Shown: positions 6,208-12,712 of the stretch, one piece after another
Position numbering within the stretch: the first letter of the stretch is position 1
Layout of the letters: the number at the start of each line of letters is the position of its first letter
Source: Gammaproteobacteria bacterium
GTDB lineage: Bacteria; Pseudomonadota; Gammaproteobacteria; QNFN01
DNA length: 12,712 nt
Reading direction: 5' to 3'
Assembly: GCA_003645555.1 (NCBI GenBank)
Contig: QNFN01000020.1
Coordinates: 1 to 12,712, forward strand
Notes under the pieces: model-generated
Told to the model about the DNA's origin: nothing
The model's database searches: none
Seen by the model: the letters and a program-made list of their open reading frames with translations, nothing else
Made by a program: the position numbers and the translations under genes

Positions 6208-7235
6208 GAATCGAGCTCCCTGTTCCAGGCAGCGAGCACAGCCCCGAGTTGATTGGCGGGATCGAACAACAACGCCCGCGCACAGCGACGCACACGGTCG
6301 CGGTCGGCCTCGACGGTGAGGTATTCGACCGGCGATTTGCCATCGACACGCGCCAGGAACAGGCCCGCCAGCAGGCTGGCAGCACGCGCCTCGAGTTCGG
6401 TGACAGGCTCCCAGGTAACGCCGTCGAGATAAGTGCGAGCCAGCATCGTGAAACAGGCATTGAACCCATCCCGTGCTGCAGGATTCCATAACGACTTCAG
6501 CAGCAGGTGGTTCAGGCAGAAGGCGATATCGAAGGCCGGATCACCGATGCAGGCGCACTCGGCATCGAGAAACACCGGACCGTCGGGGCCAATCAGGATG
6601 TTTTTCGGACTGACATCACCATGGATCATCACCCGGCGAGTCGTCGCCGTGCGCCGGCTCAATCCAAACAGCACGTCGTGCAGGTCGGAATGGCGTGTCG
6701 CTGTTGCTTCGAGGTAAGGCTCGAGGCGGATGGAGTGGAAGATATCGGCACGCGGGAAGCGTCGGGCGACGTCGGCCTGATCGGCCGTCGCCGCGTGAAT
6801 CGCGACCAGCCGCCGACCGACCTCTGCCGCCATTAACGGGTCGGCACGGCCATCCCGCAGTTCAGTCTTCCACAACGGATGTGAGGTCGGGTCAAGGTAT
6901 TCCATCGCGCAGAGCATGGCGTCGGCATCATGGTAGAGAACGCGCGGTGCCGCACTGCGCACGATCTTGCCGACGACCTCGTACCAGGCAACCTCAAAGC
7001 GGTTGCGTTCGACCGGAGCGTGCCACTCGGCGGCTACCCTGAGCTGCGGTAAGGCGCGCTTGACACAATACGTGCGCTCCGGCGTCATCACTTTCCAGAT
7101 GTCAGACGAGACACCGCCGGTCAGCTCCTCGAAACGTGCGGCGTCGACGTCGAGAAGCAGACCGCCATGACGTAGTGCAGCGATCATGGCGTCATCGGGT
7201 AATGGGGCGTTTTTGGTGCTCGAATCCAGAATCAC
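6204..7235 (-). CDS. APH-fold small-molecule phosphotransferase, 343 residues
   Basis: This is an aminoglycoside-phosphotransferase/choline-kinase fold enzyme. It has a nucleotide loop around 38-49 (LTGGVSSDIWKV), ATP-binding Lys59 (YCVKRAL), and the catalytic loop MIHGDVSPKNILI with Asp207 and Asn212. The metal site is FLDAE (Asp224), followed by GDPAFDIA (231-238). It should transfer phosphate from ATP to a hydroxyl of a small molecule; the substrate cannot be read from the sequence. The start is GTG at 7235, with GGAGG (7245-7249) nine bases upstream; the overlapping ATG at 7237 is out of frame. The gene is translationally coupled to the enolase homologue, which suggests the two enzymes act in sequence. 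An antibiotic-resistance role is possible for the fold but unlikely given this partner. A soluble cytosolic enzyme is expected. Confidence 0.85.
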   Translation of the reverse strand: MILDSSTKNAPLPDDAMIAALRHGGLLLDVDAARFEELTGGVSSDIWKVMTPERTYCVKRALPQLRVAAEWHAPVERNRFEVAWYEVVGKIVRSAAPRVLYHDADAMLCAMEYLDPTSHPLWKTELRDGRADPLMAAEVGRRLVAIHAATADQADVARRFPRADIFHSIRLEPYLEATATRHSDLHDVLFGLSRRTATTRRVMIHGDVSPKNILIGPDGPVFLDAECACIGDPAFDIAFCLNHLLLKSLWNPAARDGFNACFTMLARTYLDGVTWEPVTELEARAASLLAGLFLARVDGKSPVEYLTVEADRDRVRRCARALLFDPANQLGAVLAAWNRELDS

Positions 7236-7653
7236 ATCCTTCTGCCTCCGGGTCAGATCTTGGCCCGACCCATGACAGCGCGACCTTACACGACCCTTCC
7301 CTGGTCCAACACCGGATGGCGGACAGGGACCAACCCAAGAAGCCTCTAATCAAGTCATGGACGCGAATCTTGCCCCCAGAATGTCCAGCTTTGTCGTGGC
7401 AACTCTTCGCCATAGCCAGCTATTACGTGCACTCTGCGCCTCAAATCTGAACATTCTGCATTACCATCTACTTCGTCCAGACTTGATCAGAGGTTCCTTA
7501 AGTCCCACGGACAGGACCACGATGGGTAAGGGTCGAGCACCAGCCCAACGACCCGGTCGCGACAGAGCTCTGCCCGGACGCAACCGCTACCTTTACGCTC
7601 CCTTATCCAGGCGCTATCGTCCCAATCGAAACTACCAGGCAGGGAGAAACGGC
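7236..7653. promoter_or_regulatory. 418-base divergent intergenic region holding MITE copy 2
   Basis: The region separates the divergent kinase and DUF502 genes and must hold both promoters. Its middle (7337-7499) is the second copy of the 164-bp element. Outside it, CGACCCTTCCCTGGTCC (7291-7307) and a gapped reverse-complement match (7514-7535, ending AAGGGTCG) flank the element. GGACAGG also recurs at 7321 and 7509. I see no clear promoter boxes. Confidence 0.45.
7337..7499. mobile_element. MITE-like element, copy 2 (inverted relative to copy 1)
   Basis: This 163-bp copy is the reverse complement of 1652-1815 with many substitutions. Its ends, AAGAAGCCTCTAATCAAGTC (7337-7356) and the inverted match at 7480-7499, agree at 17 of 20 positions. 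A 26-base block (7436-7461) is identical to the complement of 1690-1715, and CAGAATGTCCAGCTTT is also shared. The ends are less perfect than in copy 1 and no clean target duplication remains, so this looks like an older, decayed insertion. It lies upstream of both divergent genes and could influence their transcription. Confidence 0.78.
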
Positions 7654-8355
7654 ATGTCGACCAACCGGACCGGGGCATTGAATTTCAAGCGCAACTTTAT
7701 GACCGGCATTCTGACGGTGATCCCGCTGGCGATCACCTGGTGGCTGTTCGATTTCCTCTTTCGCCTGCTCTCGCGCTTCGGCCAGCCTATCGTACGCACC
7801 ATCCAGAAGGATCTCGACGAAACATCCCCGATCCTCTCCGCGCTGTTCCGCCAACCCTGGTTCGACGACTTCCTCGCGGTGGCCATTGTCGTCGTCGCGA
7901 TCTACTTGCTCGGCTGGTTCGCCAGCCGGGTACTCGGCCGGCGGATCCTCAGCGCGATGGAGGCACTGGTAACCCGGCTGCCGCTGGTGCAGACAGTCTA
8001 TGGTGCGATCAAGAAGCTGGTCGGGGTGCTGCAGACCAAGCCAGAGAATGTCGAACGCGTCGTGCTGGTCAACTTTCCGAATGACCGGATGAAGACGGTC
8101 GGCCTGGTCACCCGGACGCTGACCGACGCCCGCACCGGACAGGCCCTGGCCGCAGTCTACGTGCCGACGACGCCAAACCCGACCAGCGGCTACCTCGAGA
8201 TCGTGCCACTCGACGACGTGGTCTCGACCGACTGGACGATGGACGAGGCGATGAACTTCATCATCTCCGGCGGGGCGATCGCACCGGACAACATCCCATT
8301 TTCTCGCGATCCGAACGAGAGCGGGTCGGTGACCGCCGAGCCACCAGCAACCTGA
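7654..8355 (+). CDS. DUF502 family membrane protein, 233 residues
   Basis: Two transmembrane segments are evident, about 15-37 (FMTGILTVIPLAITWWLFDF) and 71-91 (DFLAVAIVVVAIYLLGWFA). They are followed by a cytoplasmic-type domain with the family hallmarks RLPLVQTVYGAIKKLVGVLQ, VVLVNFPND, VYVPTTPNPTSGYLEIVP and FIISGGA. These place it in DUF502, a widespread family of small inner-membrane proteins without an agreed function. The start at 7654 is set by AGGGAG at 7641-7646; the frame stays open back through the mobile element, but that part is not conserved protein. It is divergent from the kinase gene and converges on pirin 42 bases downstream. Confidence 0.88.
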   Translation: MSTNRTGALNFKRNFMTGILTVIPLAITWWLFDFLFRLLSRFGQPIVRTIQKDLDETSPILSALFRQPWFDDFLAVAIVVVAIYLLGWFASRVLGRRILSAMEALVTRLPLVQTVYGAIKKLVGVLQTKPENVERVVLVNFPNDRMKTVGLVTRTLTDARTGQALAAVYVPTTPNPTSGYLEIVPLDDVVSTDWTMDEAMNFIISGGAIAPDNIPFSRDPNESGSVTAEPPAT

Positions 8356-8397
8356 CCCGACGGACACGGGCATCAGGCGAGGCGAAGACCGCCACCC

Positions 8398-9096
8398 TCA
8401 GGGCAGGTCGAACAGCAACACTTCGGCGGCGTCACGCCCCTCGATTCGGACCTGGTCCAGTTCCTCGATACGAGCGCCGTCACCTCCAGAAAGCGCTTGG
8501 CCATTGACGCTGACCGCACCGCGGGCGACGTGAACGTAGGCCCGGCGCCCCAACTCCAGCGCATGCTCGACCGCCTGTCCCGAAACCAACAGCGTGCCGT
8601 AGAGCAGGGCATCCTGGTGGGATCCGATCGAGCCGTCGCGACCGTCAGGTGAAATCAGCAAGGCCAACCGGCCATGACGCTCTTCGTTCGGAAAGTGTTT
8701 CTGCACATAGCCGGGTTCGACGCCAGCACGGTTCGGCAGAAGCCAGACCTGCAGGAAGTGCACCTCCTGGTCCTGCGAAGCATTGCACTCGCTGTGCTGC
8801 ACGCCGGTCCCGGCGCTCATGCGCTGCACATCACCGGGGCGGATCACCGAGCCGTTGCTCATGCTGTCTTTGTGTTCCAACGCACCTGAGAGGACGTAGC
8901 TGACGATCTCCATGTCGCTGTGACCATGGGTCGGAAAGCCGCCACCCGGCACGACCCGGTCGTCGTTGAGCACCCGCAGGTTGGAAAAACCCATCTGATC
9001 CGGGTCGTGGTAGCCGGCGAACGAGAAGGTGTGATGACTGTTTAACCAGCCGTGGTCGGCATGACCGCGCTCATCGGACCGGCGGATGGTGATCAT
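8398..9096 (-). CDS. Pirin family protein (YhhW-like quercetin dioxygenase)
   Basis: The 232-residue bicupin has the pirin metal site: PTHGHSDMEIVSYVLSG with His57 and His59, and GVQHSE with His101 and Glu103, the same spacing as E. coli YhhW (231 residues). The C-terminal half is the second, degenerate cupin. YhhW cleaves quercetin in vitro, but the physiological role of bacterial pirins is mostly unknown; iron-dependent redox sensing is one proposal. The ATG at 9096 (MITIRRSDERG) has AGGGAA upstream and matches the family N-terminus; an upstream in-frame start would add 20 non-conserved residues. It is divergent from the CDGSH gene, sharing a 189-base promoter region. The product is soluble and cytosolic. 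Confidence 0.9.
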   Translation of the reverse strand: MITIRRSDERGHADHGWLNSHHTFSFAGYHDPDQMGFSNLRVLNDDRVVPGGGFPTHGHSDMEIVSYVLSGALEHKDSMSNGSVIRPGDVQRMSAGTGVQHSECNASQDQEVHFLQVWLLPNRAGVEPGYVQKHFPNEERHGRLALLISPDGRDGSIGSHQDALLYGTLLVSGQAVEHALELGRRAYVHVARGAVSVNGQALSGGDGARIEELDQVRIEGRDAAEVLLFDLP

Positions 9097-9285
9097 GGCT
9101 GGGTTCCCTGTTGCGGCGTACGGCGCCGTTCCGGGTGCCATGATGACCGATATCAACCCGGCAAATAACCATCTTTGCCATGGCCTTATCGCACCCGCGG
9201 CCGCGTCACCGACACAAAACTGCCCTGGGTCACGGTCGGAGTCGAAAGCAGCGTCTATATTTTTTGAAACACTGCGGAGTACATC
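9097..9285. promoter_or_regulatory. Divergent promoter region between pirin and CDGSH genes
   Basis: These 189 bases separate two divergent redox-related genes. On the plus strand the AT-rich TCTATATTTTTTG (about 9253-9265) could hold a -10 box, roughly 25-30 bases before the ATG at 9286. No convincing -35 or operator is seen. Confidence 0.3.
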
Positions 9286-9936
9286 ATGAGCGGCAGGAAG
9301 GTGTTCAAATATTCAGGGCGCGACGTCGACGTCTTCTGGGACGGCCGTCTCTGCATCCATATCGGTGAATGCGGACACTCCGAAGGCGACCTGTTCGTCG
9401 GTGGTCGCGACCCGTGGTGCGTGCCCGACAACGCAACGACCGATGACGTCGGCGAAGTGTGCCAGCGCTGCCCGACCGGTGCGCTGGTCTACCAGGGTGA
9501 TGCCGCTGGCGACGAGACTCCGGATAGCGAGAACAGCGTCACGGTAAGCCACCACGGTCCGCTGTTCGTCCGTGGCGACCTGGGCATCGTTGGTGCACCG
9601 GACGACATGCCGGGCGTCCGTTTCCGCGCGGCACTCTGTCGCTGTGGCCAGTCGGCCAACAAGCCGTTCTGCGACAACAGCCACGAGCAGGCCGGTTTCC
9701 GTGACTACGGCGCGGTCGGCAAGCGCGGCCCGGGCTTCGAAGGCCACGGCGGAAAATTCGGGATCAGGCTCCGGAAAGACGGCCCGCTGGTGCTCACGGG
9801 CAAGGTCAATATCCGCAACGGCAGCGGACGAGTCGCCTGGCGCGGCGAGGAGGTTGCGCTGTGCCGTTGCGGCGTATCGAAAAACAAGCCATTCTGCGAC
9901 GGCACCCACAAGCGCGTCGGGTTCAAGGCCGAGTGA
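9286..9936 (+). CDS. Iron-sulfur protein with Fer4_19-like domain and two CDGSH motifs
   Basis: The 216-residue product has three predicted cluster sites. The N-terminal part (about 5-70) has CIHIGEC (Cys23, Cys29), PWC (Cys45) and CQRCPTGAL (Cys59, Cys62), resembling the Fer4_19 divergent ferredoxin domain. Two CDGSH motifs follow: CRCGQSANKPFCDNSH (Cys118, Cys120, Cys129, His133) and CRCGVSKNKPFCDGTH (Cys193, Cys195, Cys204, His208). Each should bind a 2Fe-2S cluster with the 3-Cys/1-His ligation known from mitoNEET. It is probably a cytosolic electron-transfer or cluster-storage protein; its partner is not known. The ATG has a GGAG site eight bases upstream. Unlike mitoNEET there is no membrane anchor. 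Divergent placement from pirin, an iron protein, hints at shared redox control, which is inference. Confidence 0.9.
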   Translation: MSGRKVFKYSGRDVDVFWDGRLCIHIGECGHSEGDLFVGGRDPWCVPDNATTDDVGEVCQRCPTGALVYQGDAAGDETPDSENSVTVSHHGPLFVRGDLGIVGAPDDMPGVRFRAALCRCGQSANKPFCDNSHEQAGFRDYGAVGKRGPGFEGHGGKFGIRLRKDGPLVLTGKVNIRNGSGRVAWRGEEVALCRCGVSKNKPFCDGTHKRVGFKAE

Positions 9937-10054
9937 AACCCGTCTCTCCCGGCTACCGGACCGTATTCCCCGGGCCAGCCCCCAGGGCGTGTCCCGGCAG
10001 GAAGCGGCTGCGTCCACCCTTCCCCCCGAACGATCTCGACAAGGAATCCCGATC

Positions 10055-10873
10055 ATGACCAAGCGCAACAAGGAAAAGCCGGCCAAACCCAAGGGAAGGA
10101 TGAAGCGGCGTGACTACGAGGCGGCACTGCGCCCACTGCAGGCCGAACTGTGCCACCTTCAGTCGTGGATCAAGGCCAGCGGCGAGCGAGTCGTCATCAT
10201 CTTCGAAGGGCGCGATGCCGCCGGCAAGGGCGGGACGATCAAGGCACTGACCGAACGCGTCAGCCCACGTGTCTTCCGTACCGTCGCGCTGCCGGCGCCC
10301 TCCGATCGCGAGAAATCCCAGCTCTACATGCAGCGCTACCTGCTTCACTTCCCGGCCGGCGGCGAGATCACCATCTTCGACCGCAGCTGGTACAACCGTG
10401 CCGGGGTGGAGATCGTCATGGGTTTTTGCACCCCAGAACTGCGCGAGCGTTTCCTGACCCAGGCACCCGAATTCGAAAAGACCCTGTGCAACAACGGCAT
10501 CCACCTGATCAAGTACTGGCTCGAAGTCGGCGACGAGGAACAGAAGGCACGGTTCCAGAAACGCATCCACGATCCCCGCCGACAGTGGAAGCTGAGCCCG
10601 ATGGACCTCGAATCACGACGCCGCTGGTATGACTATTCACGTGCCCGCGACGTCATGCTCGATGCAACCGACACTACGTGGGCGCCATGGAATGTCGTCA
10701 ATTCCAATGACAAGCGTCGCGCCCGACTCAACGTCATCACCCATCTGCTGGCGCAGTTCCCGTACGAACCGCCGAAACAACCCGTGGTAAATTTGCCCAA
10801 GCGTAATCTCAAGGCGCAGTATGACGACGACAAAACGATGCATGGCCGCCGCTGGATTCCGACGCCGTACTGA
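10055..10873 (+). CDS. ppk2: Polyphosphate kinase 2 family protein (single-domain)
   Basis: This 272-residue P-loop kinase uses polyphosphate to phosphorylate nucleoside di- or monophosphates. Walker A is GRDAAGKGGTIK (52-63), Walker B is TIFDRSWYNRAGVE (106-119), and the lid region includes RRQWKLSPMDLESRRRWYDY (175-194). The closing HGRRWIPTPY is typical of the family. One domain of this length fits class I (ADP to ATP) most closely, but class cannot be fixed by eye. The start at 10055 has AAGGA (10041-10045) at good distance. The open frame further upstream overlaps the CDGSH gene in another frame and is not coding. The gene follows the CDGSH gene by 118 bases on the same strand, so co-transcription is possible. 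Confidence 0.92.
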   Translation: MTKRNKEKPAKPKGRMKRRDYEAALRPLQAELCHLQSWIKASGERVVIIFEGRDAAGKGGTIKALTERVSPRVFRTVALPAPSDREKSQLYMQRYLLHFPAGGEITIFDRSWYNRAGVEIVMGFCTPELRERFLTQAPEFEKTLCNNGIHLIKYWLEVGDEEQKARFQKRIHDPRRQWKLSPMDLESRRRWYDYSRARDVMLDATDTTWAPWNVVNSNDKRRARLNVITHLLAQFPYEPPKQPVVNLPKRNLKAQYDDDKTMHGRRWIPTPY

Positions 10874-10891
10874 ACGACGGGTCGACGGGAC

Positions 10892-10928
10892 ACCGGGCGG
10901 TGCCGCTCCAAGTCGCCGGCCGCCCGGT
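10892..10928. terminator. Possible hairpin between convergent PPK2 and SYLF genes
   Basis: ACCGGGCGG (10892-10900) and CCGCCCGGT (10920-10928) form a perfect 9-bp stem with a 19-base loop. It lies in the 90-base gap between two convergent genes, where a bidirectional terminator would be expected. There is no T run on either side, so intrinsic termination is uncertain. Confidence 0.45.
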
Positions 10929-10963
10929 CTCTCACCGATCACCGTCAGCCGGTGGGTGCCCCG

Positions 10964-11530
10964 TCAGTTGAGGTCGTCGTCCTTGTAGTACTTGGTGCCC
11001 TTGACGGTCAACTCCACGGCAAGACCCGCATCGGTGATCTGGTAGAGGAAGATCCCTTCCGCGATCGGTACCGCGCCCTGGTAGGCGCCGCCATCATCCT
11101 CGTACTTGGCCGCTGCAGTCGCTTGGCCACCGACCTCCCAGCCCGAATTGACGAACTGGTCGAGTTGCTTTTTGCCGGCGAAGACCCAGACCAGGCCGAA
11201 TTTCTTTATGCCAAACCCGAGTCCGGCCTGCACCTCAATCATGTTCATGTAGGTCTTCTTGCCTGACTTGTTGTCGTAGGCGATCCCTTTTCCGGAACCG
11301 CCACCGGCGAACATGATCTTGGTGCCAAAGTTACTGAATACAGCGTAGCCGGCCGCCGACTGGACCGCCTTCTTGGCGCTCGGCTGCACGCGGTAGAGGT
11401 CTGCGAGCACCTCTTTGACCTTGGCCTGGTACTCGGCCTTCTCCTCGGCCACGCTGGCCGCGTTCGCGATCGGAATTCCGGCGCCAAACAGGGCGGTTGC
11501 GAAAATCGCGGAAACAAGTGATCTGAGCAT
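10964..11530 (-). CDS. Exported SYLF/YSC84-domain protein, 188 residues
   Basis: The signal peptide MLRSLVSAIFATALFGAGIP ends near ANA-ASVA, so the mature protein is about 164 residues and exported. The rest matches the SYLF (YSC84-like) lipid-binding domain: AAGYAVFSNFGTKIMFAGGG, then GKGIAYDNKSGKKTYM, then GLGFGIKKFGLVWVFAGKK, and a C-terminal GIFLYQITDAGLAVELTVKG. Bacterial members are of unknown function; the eukaryotic domain binds phosphoinositides. The start at 11530 is preferred because GGAGAAGG lies six bases before it; the upstream in-frame ATG at 11542 has no ribosome site and in fact supplies part of that motif. It converges on PPK2 and is divergent from the pyruvate kinase gene. 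Confidence 0.88.
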   Translation of the reverse strand: MLRSLVSAIFATALFGAGIPIANAASVAEEKAEYQAKVKEVLADLYRVQPSAKKAVQSAAGYAVFSNFGTKIMFAGGGSGKGIAYDNKSGKKTYMNMIEVQAGLGFGIKKFGLVWVFAGKKQLDQFVNSGWEVGGQATAAAKYEDDGGAYQGAVPIAEGIFLYQITDAGLAVELTVKGTKYYKDDDLN

Positions 11531-11744
11531 GACCTTCTCCATTTCAAGAACTTGGTAGCGGTCTTGGGAAGTGGTATCAATCAGCGTAGCTCAGTCTGCG
11601 CCACGCACAAGTGACGTCTGTCACCCAGAATCGACCTGTCTGCGCCCACACGCAGGAACGCCCGGCAACGGCATCGGCTATGCTCTCCCGGACGCTGCCC
11701 CGGCTTCATGGTCCAACTGTGAAGGAACCCACAGGATCTACTCC
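11531..11744. promoter_or_regulatory. Divergent intergenic region between SYLF and pyruvate kinase genes
   Basis: The 214 bases between these divergent starts must contain both promoters. I see no confident -10/-35 pair and no strong palindrome. The pyruvate kinase ribosome site AGGA lies at 11733-11736. Confidence 0.3.
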
Positions 11745-12712
11745 ATGACCCCCCGCCCCGCGCAGAGAAAGACCAAGATTGTCGCCACCATCGGCCCGGC
11801 CTGCGACGACCTCGCCACGCTGACGGCGATGATTGCCGCCGGCATGAATGTCGCACGGTTGAACTTCTCCCACGGCGACGTCGACCAGCACGCCCGTCGC
11901 CTGGAACTGGTGCGCCAGGCGGCAAAGGCGTCCGACACCCTTATTGCGACCATGATCGACACCCGTGGAGTCGAGGTGCGCACCAGCACCCTGACCGAGC
12001 CGACGGTAACCCTGACCCCAGGCGCCGAGTTCCGCCTCCATGCTGATAACCGGAAGGGGACCGCCGAAGGTGTCGGCGTCTCCTACGCCCGCCTGGCCGA
12101 TGAAGTAAAGCCCGGTCACTGCGTGCTGATCGACGATGGGGCCATCGAGTTGCGTGCCGAACGGCGCGAGGGCGACACGTTGGTCTGCCGCGTAGTCGTC
12201 GGCGGCACCTTGTGGCCACGCAAGAGCATTAACGTCCCCGAGTCGATCCTCACTCTCGGTTTCGGCGACCCCGTGGTGCACCAGAACACCGTCGACGAAA
12301 TCGAGTTCGCCGTAACCCACGAGGTCGACTACATCGCCGCGTCGTTCATCCAGTCGGCCGATGACGTCCAGACGGTCCGCCGCATCCTGAGGGCACACGA
12401 CGCACGCATCCCGATCATCGCCAAGATCGAGAGCCGGCGCGGCGTCGACAACCTCGACACCATCGTCACTGCCGCCAACGGCACCATGGTCGCGCGTGGC
12501 GACCTCGGCGTAGAACTGCCGCTGGCGGAAGTCCCCGGCACCCAGAAAAAAATCATCCCCACCACCGTCTACAACGGCAAACCGGCCATTACCGCGACGC
12601 AGATGCTCGACTCCACGGAGCGCAACCCGAAGCCGACCCGGGCCGAGGCGAGCGACGTCGCCAACGCCATCCTCGACGGCAGTTCGGCGGTGATGCTCTC
12701 GGGCGAGACGGC
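11745..12712 (+). CDS. Pyruvate kinase, divergent, 3' end cut by window
   Basis: 322 complete codons are visible. Pyruvate kinase moves phosphate from phosphoenolpyruvate to ADP. Catalytic features are intact: [18 protein letters not shown] (Arg38, Asn40, Ser42), AKIES (Lys227, Glu229), [10 protein letters not shown] (Asp253) and ITATQMLDS (Thr285), and [14 protein letters not shown]. Some usually invariant spots differ. DTKGPEIRT is DTRGVEVRT (72-80). The KGVNLPG motif after the B domain is KSINVPE (160-166), followed by [18 protein letters not shown] instead of the usual LPALTEKD type sequence. This suggests a paralogue or a divergent lineage, not the main enzyme. The start at 11745 follows AGGA by eight bases. 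The C-terminal regulatory domain is outside the window. ADP-dependent activity is likely but not certain. Confidence 0.85.
   Translation, partial: MTPRPAQRKTKIVATIGPACDDLATLTAMIAAGMNVARLNFSHGDVDQHARRLELVRQAAKASDTLIATMIDTRGVEVRTSTLTEPTVTLTPGAEFRLHADNRKGTAEGVGVSYARLADEVKPGHCVLIDDGAIELRAERREGDTLVCRVVVGGTLWPRKSINVPESILTLGFGDPVVHQNTVDEIEFAVTHEVDYIAASFIQSADDVQTVRRILRAHDARIPIIAKIESRRGVDNLDTIVTAANGTMVARGDLGVELPLAEVPGTQKKIIPTTVYNGKPAITATQMLDSTERNPKPTRAEASDVANAILDGSSAVMLSGET

Noticed and set aside
6208..6489. N-terminal extension of the enolase homologue
   Set aside because: It overlaps the kinase gene in another frame and lacks enolase similarity; the ATG at 6207 has a ribosome site.
4918..7235. Methionine-salvage reading of the kinase/enolase-like pair (MtnK-like kinase with an enolase)
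   Set aside because: The enolases of that pathway are a RuBisCO-like protein or an enolase-phosphatase, not members of the true enolase fold, and no other salvage genes are present.
7357..7653. N-terminal extension of DUF502 through the mobile element
   Set aside because: The extension is element sequence, while 7654 has a proper AGGGAG site and begins where family similarity begins.
7603..8373. Long minus-strand open frame opposite DUF502
   Set aside because: No recognisable motifs; the plus strand carries the conserved DUF502 protein.
9097..9156. Upstream in-frame start for pirin
   Set aside because: The 20 added residues are not part of the pirin family, and the start at 9096 has AGGGAA upstream and gives the usual length.
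9572..10054. N-terminal extension of PPK2
   Set aside because: It lies in a different frame over the CDGSH gene and is Ser/Arg-rich shadow sequence.
11531..11542. Upstream ATG for the SYLF protein
   Set aside because: It has no Shine-Dalgarno site; its own codons form the GGAGAAGG that serves the ATG at 11530.
1..12712. CRISPR array, tRNA, rRNA or phage genes
   Set aside because: No regularly spaced repeats, no tRNA-like cloverleaf and no integrase or structural phage proteins were seen.

Overview
The window is GC-rich (roughly 60-65% by eye), with compact genes that switch strand often, good Shine-Dalgarno sites, ClsA-type cardiolipin synthase, pirin, PPK2 and DUF502 genes. This gene set suits a gammaproteobacterium, possibly a Chromatiales-like environmental lineage. 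That placement is an inference from general family knowledge; no rRNA or marker gene is present.

Layout. 1-1101: the end of a response-regulator receiver domain meets a soluble histidine kinase tail to tail. 1102-1593: an unrecognised all-helical protein. 1594-1895: a small non-autonomous transposable element (MITE-like) with inverted ends, flanked by CTAA. It is itself interrupted by a second element (1652-1815). 1906-2247 (minus): a small protein resembling the GrlR fold family. 2478-3899: cardiolipin synthase. 3983-4817: a tandem duplication of a gene for a 71-residue secreted microprotein, with its upstream block and its terminator. 4918-7235 (minus): a translationally coupled pair, an APH-fold small-molecule kinase followed by an enolase homologue with altered active-site residues. 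7337-7499: a second, inverted copy of the 164-bp element. 7654-8355: DUF502 membrane protein. 8398-9096 (minus): pirin. 9286-9936: a protein with a ferredoxin-like domain and two CDGSH motifs. 10055-10873: PPK2 polyphosphate kinase. 10964-11530 (minus): exported SYLF/YSC84 protein. 11745 to the end: a divergent pyruvate kinase, cut by the window.

How the genes relate. Most are independent housekeeping or stress functions (membrane lipid, redox, polyphosphate). The only clear functional unit is the kinase/enolase-like pair, which share a 4-base ATGA overlap. Because the enolase homologue lacks the conserved catalytic His and has Asp in place of one catalytic Glu, it may not be the glycolytic enzyme. 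The kinase may make a phosphorylated substrate for it. This pair and the tandem secreted microproteins are the best candidates for undescribed biology. The nested elements are the most interesting structural feature.
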